A stretch of DNA of 64,000 bases from Gonium pectorale (Eukaryota > Chlorophyta > Chlorophyceae > Chlamydomonadales > Volvocaceae): NCBI GenBank assembly GCA_001584585.1, contig LSYV01000003.1, positions 1,240,410 to 1,304,409 on the forward strand, written 5' to 3'. The translations under genes were made by a program, and so were the position numbers. The notes below the pieces were generated by a model. It made no database searches. It was not told the origin of the DNA and saw nothing but the letters and a program-made list of their open reading frames with translations. Within the stretch, counting starts at the first letter, position 1; every line of letters begins with the position of its first letter. Shown piece by piece: positions 11,001-22,575 of the stretch.

Positions 11001-14000
11001 GCGTAACGGTATGCTCAAACGACAGGGCTACCGTGAATGTTTGACCGTGAAAGCCGGTGTGGTATGGACCTGAGGTGCGCTGAGTCAGCTCCCAACACAT
11101 CACCACGGGTTTGCCCCGCCCTACCCACGTCCCTTCCCACCTAGCAGGCAGAAGCACTCTCCAGGCACGATGTGCAGCCAGGTGCCATGCACGGCCACAT
11201 GGGCACCACCGCCGCCCTTGCCGCCGCCACCGCCGCCATCCGCGGGGCGGGCCAGCGCCGCAATAAGCCCTTTGCGGGGCTGGGCTCTGGGCGACGGCGC
11301 GGAGGCAGAAGCCGGAAGCGCCCCACCGCCGTCGGCTCCGGTGCTGCTGCTGCGACTGTTGTTGGGTGGCAGTTCCTTGGAGTCAGCGCCCGGCGCCGTT
11401 GGTCGGCGCGCGGCAGCTCGCGGCCTTCGCCAGCAACCCGCCAATGCCGCCGACAAACCGCCGCCGCCGTACACCTTACGAAGGCCGAACAGCACAACGC
11501 CCGCTCGCCAATCCGCCGTGCCATCGTTATCAGCCTTGTCCCCAATGGCGCCAAGCTTGCTCCAGGGTCCTGCCGCCGCTCCCGCCACTTCGGCTGCTGC
11601 GTTAGCATCCAGGACCGCCAGCGCAGCGCCGATGGGCGGGGCGCCTCTGCCCGGGGCGCACTCTGAGGCTTGCAGCGAGAGCGGATCGCCGGCGAAGGCG
11701 CTGTCGGCGGCGGGGCGGACGTCCGCCACGGCGCTCGCGGGAACCGTCACCGACGGCTGCCGCGGCGCTGCGGTCTTCCCGGCCTGTCCCGACGACGCGA
11801 TGAACCGGCGGCAGAGCGCCTGCACGGCGTCGGCTTCTGCAGCGACCCCTGGGTCGGCCAGCCCGCCAGCGCCGCTGCCGTGGTGGCCTCCCAGCAGGCT
11901 GCGTATCCCGTCTGGTTCGGGGCGAGATGAAAGCGATTGGGTGTTGTCGGTGGTGGAGGTCGGATGGTCGTCGGCCCCAGCGGGTGCGACGGCGTGCGGT
12001 GACGGTGGCGACGCGGTGAGGCTCGGGGCCTGGGGTGGCTGCGCGGCGCCGGCCTCTTCGACCGCCCTCACTAGCGCTGCAGCGGCACGGCGGCGGATCC
12101 TTGCCTGCGGTCCCAGAGGAACATGGGGACAAGGTGCTCACTCCCTTGCAAAAGTGTAGTACGGCACTCGGCGCCGCAAGTCCGCCGCCTGCCTCACTAA
12201 GGAGGAGAGCGGGCTGCATAGGAAGGAGCGGGATGCTGTAAAGAAGATGAAACAACCCAAAACACATCGTAGGGTGCCACAATAGTGGCCGTAAGTTCCC
12301 ACGCGGGTTGTGTCTCGCCATCCCGCTTGGTTTGCCTCGTTTTGAACGCGCGCACAGTTACCCCGTTTTCGTCGACACAAACCCATCCGGCTCCGTAGCC
12401 CCGCTGAGCCCTTCCGCACCTGCCGCGCACGCTCCCCCGACCACAGCCGGGCCCGATCGGGCAGCAGCGCCAGCAGCGGCGCCCAGGGCGGCTGCACGCC
12501 CACGCCCTCCTCCCGCGGCAGCACCCCGTCCAGGTAGGCCGCCAGCGCGGTGTAGCCAGCGGCCTGCTCGAGGACGGGCCGGACCGGGTCGTGGCTCGTG
12601 GGCGGCAGGTGTCACGCGAAGGGCGTCGAAAGCGACATGTTTCACTTTGGAAAGGAAGCTTCGCCTCGGCGCATCGTGCGCGCATACCCGCAATCCTGTC
12701 TCACGGAAAGGAATCTCAGGAGCCTTCCCTCCCGTTCGCCCTCCCTCCTTTCGCCATCTCCGTGGGCGTGGGCGTACCTTCAGCGCCGGCCCACCGCACC
12801 TGTACGATGAGCAGCCAAAGGATCTTGCTCAGCGGCATGACGCAGTCCGTCTGCCAGTACGGCAGCGTGGCGCGCACGGCAGGCGGCGGGAGCTCGGCCC
12901 GGCAGTAGTCGGTGCGGTGGGTCCACGAGATGCCCGGGCCGTTGCCTGGCGGAGGCGAGAGGGGCATTTCAGGCAGCGCGGGAGTCGGGCAGCATCGTGT
13001 GTGGACCAGTTGAGTGGGAGGCTGAGCCCATGAAGATGGTTCAGGTCCAGATCCAGAGCGGTGGGTGCACCTGGGTGCCTGTCACGAGGACAAACCGCCA
13101 ACTGCTAATGAGCCTGCACCCCCGCCGTCATTCCAAGACTCCCTCACACCCCTCAACCACCCTCCTCCCACGCACCCAGCGCGGCGTTGGCCATGTCCTG
13201 CAGCCCCTTGGTGAGCAGGCAGGGCGGAAGCGCGGAAAAGACGCCCACCCAGGCGGCCGGCGCGTCGGGCGTGTAGGGGAAGCCGAACTGCACCACCAGC
13301 TGCAGCGCCCAGCTCACGATGTACGCGGCGAAGCCGGCGGGCACGGCGGAGGCGCTGCGGCGCAGCAGCGCGGAGAAGACCAGCGCCACGCCGCCCATGG
13401 CCAGCTCGCTGATAGCAGCAAGGGGGCGGGGACGCGGGCGCGCATGGCATCATGGGAGGGGGCACAACCTTGGTTGAGGGGCGCCGATTAAAGGGAGGCG
13501 CCACGCGTCGGGGTGAGCTACGTAAGAGGCTAGCGCTATTCGGCGCGGATCATGTGTGTTGTTGCGGGGCAGCGCATCTGAGCATTCCGGCTACGTGTAC
13601 AGCCACCAGCGGCAACGCAGGCCGCGGTGCTGCTGTGGCGCGGCCCCGCCCGCGGCTCACCTGCCCCACAGCAGCAGGAACAGCAGCGCGGTGCTGTTGC
13701 GCGTGGCCAGGGGTATGCGCATGGCCACCGCGCTGCCCAGCAGGACACCGCTGTGCGCCGCCGTCAGGAGGACCTCGGGCACCACCCAGCTCACCTGACA
13801 GCAAGGCAGGGGCACGGGGGGCCCCAGCGGGATTGGGGGTAACGAAGAGGATGGTGACGAGCACAAGACGCACGGAGTGGTGCACGGGGGCCGGGTCATT
13901 TGTTTGCCGTGACCCGATTGCCGCCAAGAGACGGGGACGGGGCAGGCAGCGAGGGAGGGAGGGCCTCGGGGCTTCGCGTGTCTCCCCATCCGCCGAATGA

Positions 14001-16729
14001 TGCGCGCATGCACATCTAGCCCACATGCACGACGGCTCCCTGGCAATCTTCGCAGCCCTCCTGTGCGTTTGGCACGCACCCAGTGAGCTGAGTCGCGGAG
14101 GCCCATCGCGGCCAGCGCGCTGCGCGTGCCCGTCTCTCGCTCAGCCACCTGCGCAGCGTGGGAAGGGCCCGTGCGGCAGGCAGGGGCACACGAGGGGTTG
14201 CGAGGGGGAGACGGGCTGTGCCACGCTGCTCAAGAGCGCGTGCTGCGAGCCCTACGTGACTGGGACAATACCCCGCGCACCATGTTTGTCAGGAGGATGA
14301 TGAAGTTGATGATGACGGCCGCCAGGAGGAAGGTGGGCGCGAAGCGACCCACCGCCGACGTGGTCGCCAGGGAGGGGTGCGGGAAGTTGGCGATGGAGAC
14401 GCTCCAAGGCAGGCTGGGGTCTGCAGGGCACAGCGGGCCCGAGGGTGACGTTCTGGGCCGGCAACGAGGTCCCTACGCCATGGCAAGAAAGGAATCTGGA
14501 TGCCATGGGCGGGACGACCGTCACATGTCTTGCTCTGTACCCGCCCGCCCTATTGGAAACGTCGGGCGTGTATGGCCGTAGAGGTGGGCTCCCTCTTTCT
14601 GTGCAAGTTTTTCTTTTTTCCATGCATTGGTGGACGCACTGCAGTCCAACGCAGTGCCCATGCCAGGCAACCGCCTACGAGGAGGGCAGCGCCGAAGCAG
14701 CTGTGCAGGCACTTAGGTGACAGTCTCCGGTGCGCACCAGCCTCACCTCCTGTTGCCAATCTGGCCACCTGGGACTCGATTGCGACCTGTCTCAACGTGG
14801 CGGTTGGAAAAATGCGGTCGACGGCAGTCGTACGAAACGCCTGTGCACCGCGCACTTGCCGGTGCCGGCGACGGGTCATGGCGCACTAATAAGGGCCGCT
14901 GGGCACCGCTTGTTGCACATCCCCTTCGTAAGCAAAGGCATACCTTCTGCTTAAGGAGATACATGCGGAGCGGAATTATACCCAGCAATTGCTTTGCTTC
15001 AGCCGCTCCGGCCCCTTCCCTCCCCCACCTGCAGCGGTATGGCTATGTATGTGTTGGGGTCCTGGAAGCGGCCCTTGAAGAACACTGCGCTTGCGTTGGA
15101 CTGGACCACGAAGGAGAGCGCCTGTTGCAGCGGCGGGGCAAGGGCTCGGCTCCATCCGCCGCAACGCAGGGTACTGACATCTCATTACCGCCACAATTCG
15201 CCCGGCCGGCCTTAGCAAGGCAGGGCCATTTAGCAAAAGTTCGACGATCGCCTGCCACCGAGAGCCGGCCCCCGTCGCCACAGGACGCGGCTGGCTTACC
15301 CAGGGCCCCGCGGTCGCATCGTCAGCGATGCCGGGCTGCGGCGCCTGTGGGCGGCGGCGAAAGTGCACTGCTGCCAGCACCGTCTGTGGGTTGTCCCACA
15401 GGTAGGCGTCGACCTGCGGGGACAGGTCCGCAGGGGCTTGGCATTACCTAACCTTATCATACCGGGCCAGGCGGTCTCTGCATCGTTGCGCGCCCCGATG
15501 AACAGACTGTAAAGCGCGAAAACGCAGCGAGATCCGGCGCTGCCGCGCTGTAGGTGGGAAACGAGGTAGTGCTGTGGCAGGTCACCCTGGGGGGGGGGGC
15601 CGCCCGCCCGGCATCAACGCACCTCTGAAGCGTTGCCGAATCCACGGACTTGACCCGCGGGTATGGGCGGCTGGTTGGCTGTGCGCACGCCCGCCACTAG
15701 CTCCTCGACCCACGGATCGCCGGCCGGCGAGTAGAGGAAGGTATGGCATGGCGCACTCCGCTGGGGGAGCAGGTGAATGCAAGTCACGCAGATCCGCAGT
15801 GGGATTGAAATCAATACCCATCCCTACTCCATATGACGAAGTGCATGGCCCAGCCTGCTCCGCGCTTGCGTGGTGAGCGGAAGAGCACCGGCGCCGTTGC
15901 AGGGCACCGAAAGTGCGGGGGGATCCTGATTTCCTAACCCACATGCCGCAAAAAGCCCCACGGCCAGAAGGAGCCTTACACTTCAACACTCAGCCAGCCG
16001 TGTCAGAGTGCTGATCAGCGCGTGGGCTTTGTTGAGCGTCGCTTTCGGGGTCCGGTGTACGATCGGGCATGTCTGATGCAGTGTCATCGCGTACCTTGAG
16101 GAAGGGGCTGGACGTACACAGGGGCACCGGTCCCACCGGCCGCGCAGGGGGGCTGCGGTCCTCCCCCTGGCCGCCGAATCCCGACGCGCTGTACTTTATT
16201 GCCGCATCCACCAGCCAGATGACGCCCACCAGCGCCACGGCGCTCAGCAGCTGGCCCACCAGCAGCATGGGCTGCCGGAGCCTGTGGCAGCCGGAGGCAA
16301 AGGCGATAGAGAGGCCAAGGATGCGTAAGGTCAACGAGCCGGGCAGTGGCAGATACGGTGGTGCCTCCGAGATACACGGAGAGAGAGGGGAAGGGAGGCA
16401 CGCCGCGTGTGCATGTGGGCGTGAGGGTGCAGGAAAGCAGTCGCGAGGGCGACCTTTCAACGCGGCCACGACACCCGAACTACCTGACCGCACTGCCATT
16501 TGCTCGCTAACCGCCCCAGACGCCCTTACCTCATGAGGACGTTCTTGCGAGTCAGTGCGTATGACTGGCGCGCTGCCAGCCAGCGCCGCGGCCGGCCGCC
16601 GGCCTCTTGGTCCGTCGCGACTTTGGCTCCTCCGCTGCCGCGGTCGTGAGTGCCGCCAACGGAGCCGAGCGTGTGGTCTTGTCCCCCGTCCTGATACGCC
16701 ACTGGGACGGCGATCCCATCGCTGGTCAT
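8095..16729 (-). CDS. ABCA-family half transporter
   Basis: Twenty exons: 16530-16729, 16095-16281, 15623-15760, 15300-15413, 15029-15121, 14747-14840, 14281-14420, 14080-14148, 13661-13794, 13176-13408, 12800-12945, 12420-12563, 11141-12104, 10876-10922, 10326-10541, 9911-10056, 9441-9556, 8571-9196, 8412-8444 and 8095-8184. All phases agree: 3,930 nt, 1,309 residues. It has one membrane half (first helix [18 protein letters not shown] in 16095-16281, a large luminal loop, then helices in 14281-14420, 13661-13794 and 13176-13408) and one ATPase domain with Walker [11 protein letters not shown]-loop ICPQFD, signature YSGGM, Walker [13 protein letters not shown] and H-loop TTHSMEEAE. The C-terminal [10 protein letters not shown] is typical of ABCA. 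This matches the half-size ABCA (ATH) type of plants and algae, usually linked to lipid or hydrophobic-substrate transport; the substrate is not readable. About 300 residues of low-complexity sequence precede and split the start of the ATPase, and an acidic/Ser-rich insert lies after the H-loop. One intron uses a GC donor (see findings). Confidence 0.9.
10146..10179. repeat. Dispersed 34-bp repeat, copy 1
   Basis: TTACAGGCTCCCC followed by AGAGGGGTTGCAGGCC; nearly identical to 32278-32311. Lies in an ABCA intron. Confidence 0.75.
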
Positions 16730-17081
16730 TGCAGGAAAGCGGGTGGCAGCTACGGCCGGCGCCGTGTGCAAGCGTTGCCGCGACAGGTCGGCGCTTCAGC
16801 TTCAAACCAATGGAGAGTCAACAAAGCTGCGCATTAGGAGGCCAAAGTATGGCGTAATGGGATCGAGGGCGCACGGGATCGAGTGACAGCAGTGCAAGGA
16901 TTGGAAGGGCCGAGGGGCGCCAGCCCGGAACCCGTATCTCGCGGAGCCCAGCGGTTCGACGCGCGAAGTGCTGCTGAGACTAAATCGCCAAGACCCAGTA
17001 TAGCCCGATCAAAACGCAGCCTCGAGAGGCCTGACGAAACTCACAAACCCGTCCGTATTAAGACTTTTGTGACGAGCCTCT
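16730..17081. promoter_or_regulatory. Divergent intergenic region, ABCA and Mpv17 genes
   Basis: 352 bp between two start codons pointing outward; it must hold both promoters and leaders. No clear motif was seen. Confidence 0.5.
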
Positions 17082-19884
17082 ATGGTGCGCCTCAGCTTCA
17101 GCTTTTTCGGCAAAGGCGATGAACAGTGGCGACGACCCACGGGTCCCGGCAGCAGCGGGGCACAGCAACCCCGCGACCCCGTAGTGAACCGCGCCACCCG
17201 CAGCCCGGGCAGCACCCAGCACCTTCGCGGCAGTCCAAACGGTAGTCTACTTCAGGGCGGAGGCCAGCTCCTGGACGGCCAGGCGGGCAGAATGGCGTTC
17301 CGCCGAGGAATGGCGGCCTTTTGGGCCGGCTACAATGCCTCGCTCGCGGAACGGCCGCTCTTCACAAAATGCGTAACAGGTACAGCCGGATTCACGGCAC
17401 AGAGTACCTGCGAGAACCGACGTGCCGCGCAAAGGCGTGTCGCTTTGGCTGCGTCATTCCGGCGTCGGCGCGTTCCTTGGTCATCGGCTTGTTACAGGCC
17501 GTTGAATGGGCTTCTTCAGGGGTGGGTATGATCAGCAGAGTTCGTGGCGGCGCCGGCCTCTGGAAGCAGCCGGCGCCCCCTCAAAAAGTGCCGATTGCGC
17601 CAATATTCTCGCATCTCTTGTCCCAGCTACTTTGCCCGCCAGTTAGAACCCGAAAGCCGCTGATTGTGAGACGTCCAGCGCCTTGCCTCCCGCGCAGGGG
17701 TTGTTGGCACTGTGCTGGGCGACCTCATCGCGCAGCTCTCCTCGCACGCGCTGGCCTCCACGCCCACGGAGGGCGGCGCCGCCATCGCCGCGGAGCCGCT
17801 GCCGCGGCTGGGGTCGGGGCGGGGCGGGAAGGGGGGCGATGAGTACACGGCGGGCAAGGACAAGGACCGGCTGCTCAGCGGGCGAGACGAGGATGGCGTC
17901 ATGCTGCGCTTCCGCAGGTGGGAAGTGGACTGACGTCCATGCGGGATTGCGCGTGATGTGTGCGTGGGCATACCCTTTCAACCCAGTGACCCCAATGCGG
18001 ACGGCTGTGAGCGCCTCTGCCGTGTCCCTCTCGGCCCCCCGCACCGGCGCGCAGCTTCAAGTACGACGTGGGGCGAGTGCTCCGGCTATGCCTCTGGTCG
18101 GTAGCGGTCGGCACCCCCATCGCGCACTACTGGTTTCGCTTCCTTGACACGGTACGGTGCGCGTTTATTGCTTGGCGGGTGCGCGGGCACGCCTGCCGAT
18201 GTGCGGGGCTCCTGGCGGGTGGGCGCACGGGCGGCTGCTTCGGGGGGAGGGGAGCAGCGCTGGGAGGAGGTTGAGACGTAGCTGTCGCACGCGGCATCAA
18301 GAGCAAGGCTGCAAGGCATGCATGGGCATGCCACCAGCACCATGTATACCTCGGCGGTGCTGAGCACAGGACGCAGCTCTGCAGTCAGCGATTCGTGCGC
18401 AGGTGCCGCGCTGCTGCTGGAACCCCTCAAAGCCCCAGCTTGCATCCCCCTCCCGCCCCCACCGCCGGCAGCGGATCTACCCCCACGCGCCCAAGAGCAA
18501 CTCCGCCGTGGTGGCCAAGCTCCTGCTGGACCAGCTGGTCATGGTGCGCCCCGTCCAGGGTGTCCCGTGGGTCGGTACGGGGTCGACGCTAGCTGGAACC
18601 AGGCTCTGTGTGCAGCGCTGGTATCCCTGGCCGACGGGCCTGCGTGGCAGCGCCGGTGTGCACCGGTGCGTGTCCCGCCCCAGCATGACTCGTGCCAGTG
18701 CGCGACGCAAGCTACAACCTGTCGACGGCCGAGGCGCGGCCCCTTCCTGCTCGCAGCCAGCTGCTTCAGGGAAGCCGTACGTGCGAGCCACCTGGCCAGC
18801 ACCCTGCAGAGCTGAAGGCGAGGAAGACGCGACCGGCTAAAGCCGCATTCCGTCCCCCAGCCCACCAGCCTGGTCCGTACGGGCCTTCCTCGCTCTCTTC
18901 CTCCCTGAACCAGCCCTTCCACTGCTTCCGTTGCCCCAGTCCCCCGCCGGCACCGCGCTCTTCTTCTTCGGCTTCCGGCTGCTGGAGGGCGGCACGCTGG
19001 CGGAGGCGCGGTCCTCCCTGGCGGCCAAGTGGGCCCCCACCATGGCGCTCAACTACGTGCTGTGGCCGGCAGCCAACATCATCAACTTCAAGGTACGCCG
19101 GTTCCAATGCTCGGATTGCGGTCGTCCTGCGTCCGACTGACTGAAGCCGCATTGACCCTGGGTCAAAAAAAACGCCTGCCTCTTCTAGCTATTTGCCGGA
19201 TGGATGGGCGACCCTGTTCATACTGCGACCGTGATGGTGCCCGGTCTGCACCAAATGCTGATGTGGATTATGCTAGGATACTGGGAAACGGAAGTTAACC
19301 GGCCCAACGGACTCGCTCCCTACTTCTGCCAGTTCGTGCCACCCGAGCAACGCATCCTCTACGTCAACTGCGTGGCGGTGGGTGCGGGTGTGGGTGCGGG
19401 GGCGGCTGTGATAGTGCCAGGGTATTGCTGCCTTCTGCTTACTTTGCGCAGGGGCATTGCTGTTGTGTCCCTACCTTGGGCTGCGACGCCCGCCATCCCC
19501 ACCCGTCCCGTCCTACCTGCTCCGTCTACGGTGGCACTGCCGTGTGCCGATGCCCCTCGCCTCCTTCTCTGGCACTGCCTGACGCCGCCGCCACCGCCGC
19601 TACCATCATCGCCACCGCCGCCTCCACCCCTCCCATCCCTGCAGCTCTTCTGGAGCGCCGTCATGTCCCACATGGCAAACCGCAAGGAGGGTCCCCCGGG
19701 CACCGTCCCCGGCACAGCCGCTGCCAGCGGCGGCACCAGCGCAGCCGGCTCCGGTGGCAGCGGCGGTGCGGTGTCGGGGCTGAAGCCTGCCGCCAGCATG
19801 CGCACCCGGGGCCACGCCGCTGAACCGGCCGGGTCCGGCACGCTGGCGGTGGAGAGCGCCGGGGCGTACCCGTTCCGCGCATGA
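17082..19884 (+). CDS. Mpv17/PMP22 family membrane protein
   Basis: Exons 17082-17379, 17698-17917, 18055-18151, 18472 to about 18570, 18940-19092, 19333-19377 and 19645-19884; about 380 residues. The Mpv17/PMP22 pattern is plain: YNASLAERPLFTKCVTG, then GDLIAQ, HYWFRFLD, LLLDQLVM, ALNYVLWPAANIINF, VPPEQRILYVN, and a final FWSAVMSH. Family members sit in the inner mitochondrial or peroxisomal membrane, with four helices and an ill-defined channel or stress-related role. About 75 residues precede the conserved part and could be a targeting leader. Two additions are unusual: a 50-residue Gly/Asp-rich insert after GDLIAQ (17750-17917) and a 60-residue Ser/Gly/Ala tail (19700-19884). The donor of exon 4 is uncertain: only phase-0 sites at 18561 (GTCCCG) or 18570 (GTCGGT) fit. 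The first ATG of the open frame was taken as the start. Confidence 0.88.
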
Positions 19885-20536
19885 CGGGCGCAACCGCAAC
19901 CGCATGGCGCAACGCAGGGCAGTGCCCTCCGGAGCGCCCATCGGAGGCCGCAGCGATGCGGGAGCGCCGCAACGGGCGCGGGTTTGGGGCATGGTGAAGG
20001 GCCCGGAAAGCGTCCTATAGCGATAGCGGCGGCGTGCGCGGTCGTGGAGAGCGGTGGGCCCGAGGGATTCAGTGCCGAACAGCACTCCGTTGATAGTTAG
20101 GAGCGCGGGCGGCTGACCGGTAGGAAACCTTCACGACACACACGGTGTGTGCATTGGTTCGCGGGCTTGCCCTCTTGGCACACATAGAGGCGTACGGTGC
20201 ATCGCATATGTGCGCGTGGCTTACCGCAGTACAGCGCACGACATGATTCCAAATGCCCTGGTTGTCCCTAGTTGTCCTCCAAAGCTCCCGTACGTTGCAT
20301 ACGCTACCAGGGCCAGAGCGGCTGCCCTAGGCTGTGAATGCACACTTGGCGCTGCGAGATGCGCCCTGAAACAAGCTTCAGTCGACGGGCAGAGAGGGAA
20401 GTTAGAACAAGTGGTAGGGGCGGCTGCAAGGGGATTAACTGTCTGGCTGTTTCACGGTGACCGGTACAGAAGCGTCTCACCTCTGGAATACAGACGGGAA
20501 CCTGTGGAGACGCTATGGCGAGAACGGGTCCACACG

Positions 20537-20541
20537 TGTAA
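20537..20541 (+). terminator. Candidate polyadenylation signal, Mpv17 gene
   Basis: TGTAA about 650 bases after the stop codon, within a gene-free stretch. Confidence 0.4.
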
Positions 20542-20731
20542 CGCCTAACGCGCGTCTCAGCATATTGCACACTGGACCCTTGGCTGCTTAGGCACCTCGT
20601 GGCTCTGCCTGTGAAGAGGCTTTCGAAGCATACAGACCCACTGGCCTGACCCAAGCACCCACATGTGGCCTGAATCACACCTGAACTCTGAAATCTCATG
20701 GGGGAGCTTGGAGTATCAGGCTCGGTTTCAG

Positions 20732-20736
20732 TTACA
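20732..20736 (-). terminator. Candidate polyadenylation signal, 89-residue gene
   Basis: TGTAA on the minus strand, about 480 bases after the TAG stop. Confidence 0.35.
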
Positions 20737-21213
20737 AGCCGCGCCGGGGTCTGATCAGCGCCCGTGCCCCAATATCAGGCATTATAGCGAACAGAACGAC
20801 ATCATACACAACAGCTAACGCAGCAAGGTTCATCATGCGTGCATCCTAGGTACTACGCACCAGAGGTGCATCGGGGCGGGGCCTCGAGCCCAACAGGGGC
20901 TTTGGCAATAACCATGCTCCATACTCCCCCATGGAACAGTGCAGTTGTCACCATCTGATTGAATTCATTCAGAGCTTGCGCTGCGGCCCTATCAAATCAC
21001 CAAAACGCAGGGCACGACCTTGCACGGGCGTGTGACAGCGCCCGGCACGTTGCTTCCCTACGGCAATTCGTGCAACCCCAGTTCACGCCCTCTCCAGCCT
21101 CACCATGATCTCCATCCAGATCCATGCCCTCATCCGCGCTCCATCCATGCTGCGCCAAGGACACGGCAGCGGAAAACCCGGTTTCGCTGGGTGCATCGTG
21201 GGCACGGCCTTCG

Positions 21214-21711
21214 CTACTGAGGCTTCTGGCTCAGACCCTCCACCAGCTGTTGCCCCTTGATCCACGCAGACTCCCCAAGCGAGACCAGGTAGGTGATAGC
21301 AAAGCGCGCGTACTCGTTCTGAACGGCCTCGGGTTTGAGCTGCACCGCGCCCTTCTCCTTGAGAGCTCCAATCACAAGGGCACTGATGGCAGTCTGTGCG
21401 AGAACGAAGCGCAATAATCCCATCCCGGCTCACAGCGTAGGCCTCCCCAAAACCCTCGACGAGGCACGGCTATTTTGTTGGCTTGTTGGCTGGTTACTGT
21501 ACTACTAAGGCGTCTCTACTACAAACATCGCCTCCGACACTCCAAACTCCAAAGCCACTCTGAGTCGTACCTACCTCGCCTCGCTGATGTGGATGGATGC
21601 GATTACGGAAAGGCGCTGCAACTCTTATTTTTACAGTTCCTGCGCGATACCTGGTCTTGGCCCAGAGCACCTGGTACACAAGGTGTTGCCAATCCTTCCT
21701 AGCACCGCCAT
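21214..21711 (-). CDS. Small protein, probably mitochondrial, unknown function
   Basis: Three exons, 21671-21711, 21575-21623 and 21214-21393, make an 89-residue protein with consistent phase. The first 30 residues (MAVLGRIGNTLCTR, then an Arg-containing stretch) look like a mitochondrial presequence: positively charged, no acidic residue. The last exon encodes a hydrophobic start (TAISALVIGAL) and an amphipathic, charged C-terminal half ending in EGLSQKPQ. I do not recognise a family; a small subunit of a respiratory or ATP-synthase complex is possible but is a guess. The weak point is the first intron, only 47 nt with a TAAG acceptor. The last exon, from a good CACAG acceptor to the TAG stop, is the best supported. 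The start lies 73 bp from that of the uS13 gene on the other strand. Confidence 0.5.
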
Positions 21712-21784
21712 TTGCTTTCAACCGCAGCCCGTTCCGCACATCCCGCTCTGAATCCCCCTGGCCCTGGGGGAAAAGCGAGCGGCG
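21712..21784. promoter_or_regulatory. 73-bp bidirectional promoter / 5' leaders
   Basis: Only 73 bp separate the ATG of uS13m (+) from the ATG of the 89-residue gene (-). Both leaders and both promoters must share it, or a start is wrong. No TATA-like sequence is visible. Confidence 0.45.
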
Positions 21785-22575
21785 ATGGTGCAAATCCAAC
21801 GAGTCTTCCTTCCGCCGAATGCGACATTCCACATAGCGCTGCAGCGGGTCTTCGGAATAGGTCGCGTGACGTCGGTGGCGGTGTCAGAGGTAGGCCGGGG
21901 GTCTGCAGTGTTCACGACCTCGTGTTCGAAACACGGCCTTCACCCGCACAGTCACGGACCCTCATCCCCTGTTACAGGCGTGCGGGATTGGGAAAGACCT
22001 CAAGGTGTGTCGCGCACGTCGCAGCGCGCACTCAGGAACAACCGCGGCGCCGTGCGCCTCCCGGAGCTTGCAGTAGCAAGAAGGGCAGGCGCCAGTAGGG
22101 TTCGACCCGCGCACCCCGACCCGCGCACCCCGTCTCAGTTTGGGACGCACCCGGGAACATGCTAGCATGCAATGCCGCTCAGCCCTCTTGCACATCTGCA
22201 CAACTCTCGCTCACCCTCCAGCCCCGTCCGTTTACCGCTTCCTTTCAGTATTCCCCGACGCCGGCGGGGGATTACAGAACCTCTGCAGTGCCCCGGTATC
22301 TTCATACCACATCATATCCCACGCAGGTCAAGGACGTCAAAGACTCGTACCTCCAGAAAGTGACGTCGTACATCGAGGCGAACTTCACTACTGGCGACAA
22401 CCTGAAGCGCCAGATCAGGGACAACGTACTGGTGCAGCTGGGCATCAAGTCGCGGCGCGGCATCCGCCTGGAGCGCGGCCTGCCCGTCAGCAGCTCTCAA
22501 ACGCGGCACAACGCCGTGACGGCCAACAAGCTGCGGCCTCTCATCATGTATGACACCAGCCGGAGACAGCGATGA
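21785..22575 (+). CDS. Ribosomal protein uS13, mitochondrial type
   Basis: Exons 21785-21889 (35 codons), 21978-22004 (a 27-nt microexon, ACGIGKDLK) and 22327-22575 join in phase 0 to give 126 residues, close to the usual 115-125 of S13. The N-terminal part (VFLPPNATFHIALQRVFGIG) matches the S13 opening, and the C-terminal part carries the diagnostic rRNA-binding block RGIRLERGLPVSSSQTR. In the small subunit S13 sits in the head and contacts the subunit bridge and P-site tRNA. Loss of the usual Gly/Lys/Arg tail (it ends in DTSRRQR) and the divergent sequence point to the mitochondrial ribosome, not the plastid or cytosol. No extra presequence is seen before the ATG, so import may use internal signals, or an upstream exon was missed. 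Confidence 0.85.

Larger units (their letters stand above)
19885..21213. other. Convergent 3' regions of the Mpv17 and 89-residue genes
   Basis: No open frame with coding bias. Both genes end towards it: TGTAA on plus at 20537 and on minus at 20732-20736, so the transcripts probably stop about 200 bp apart. Confidence 0.5.

Noticed and set aside
15478..15522. Possible extra ABCA exon ([13 protein letters not shown])
   Set aside because: Its length does not fit the phases on either side, and joining the flanking exons directly gives [13 protein letters not shown], as in plant ABCA proteins.
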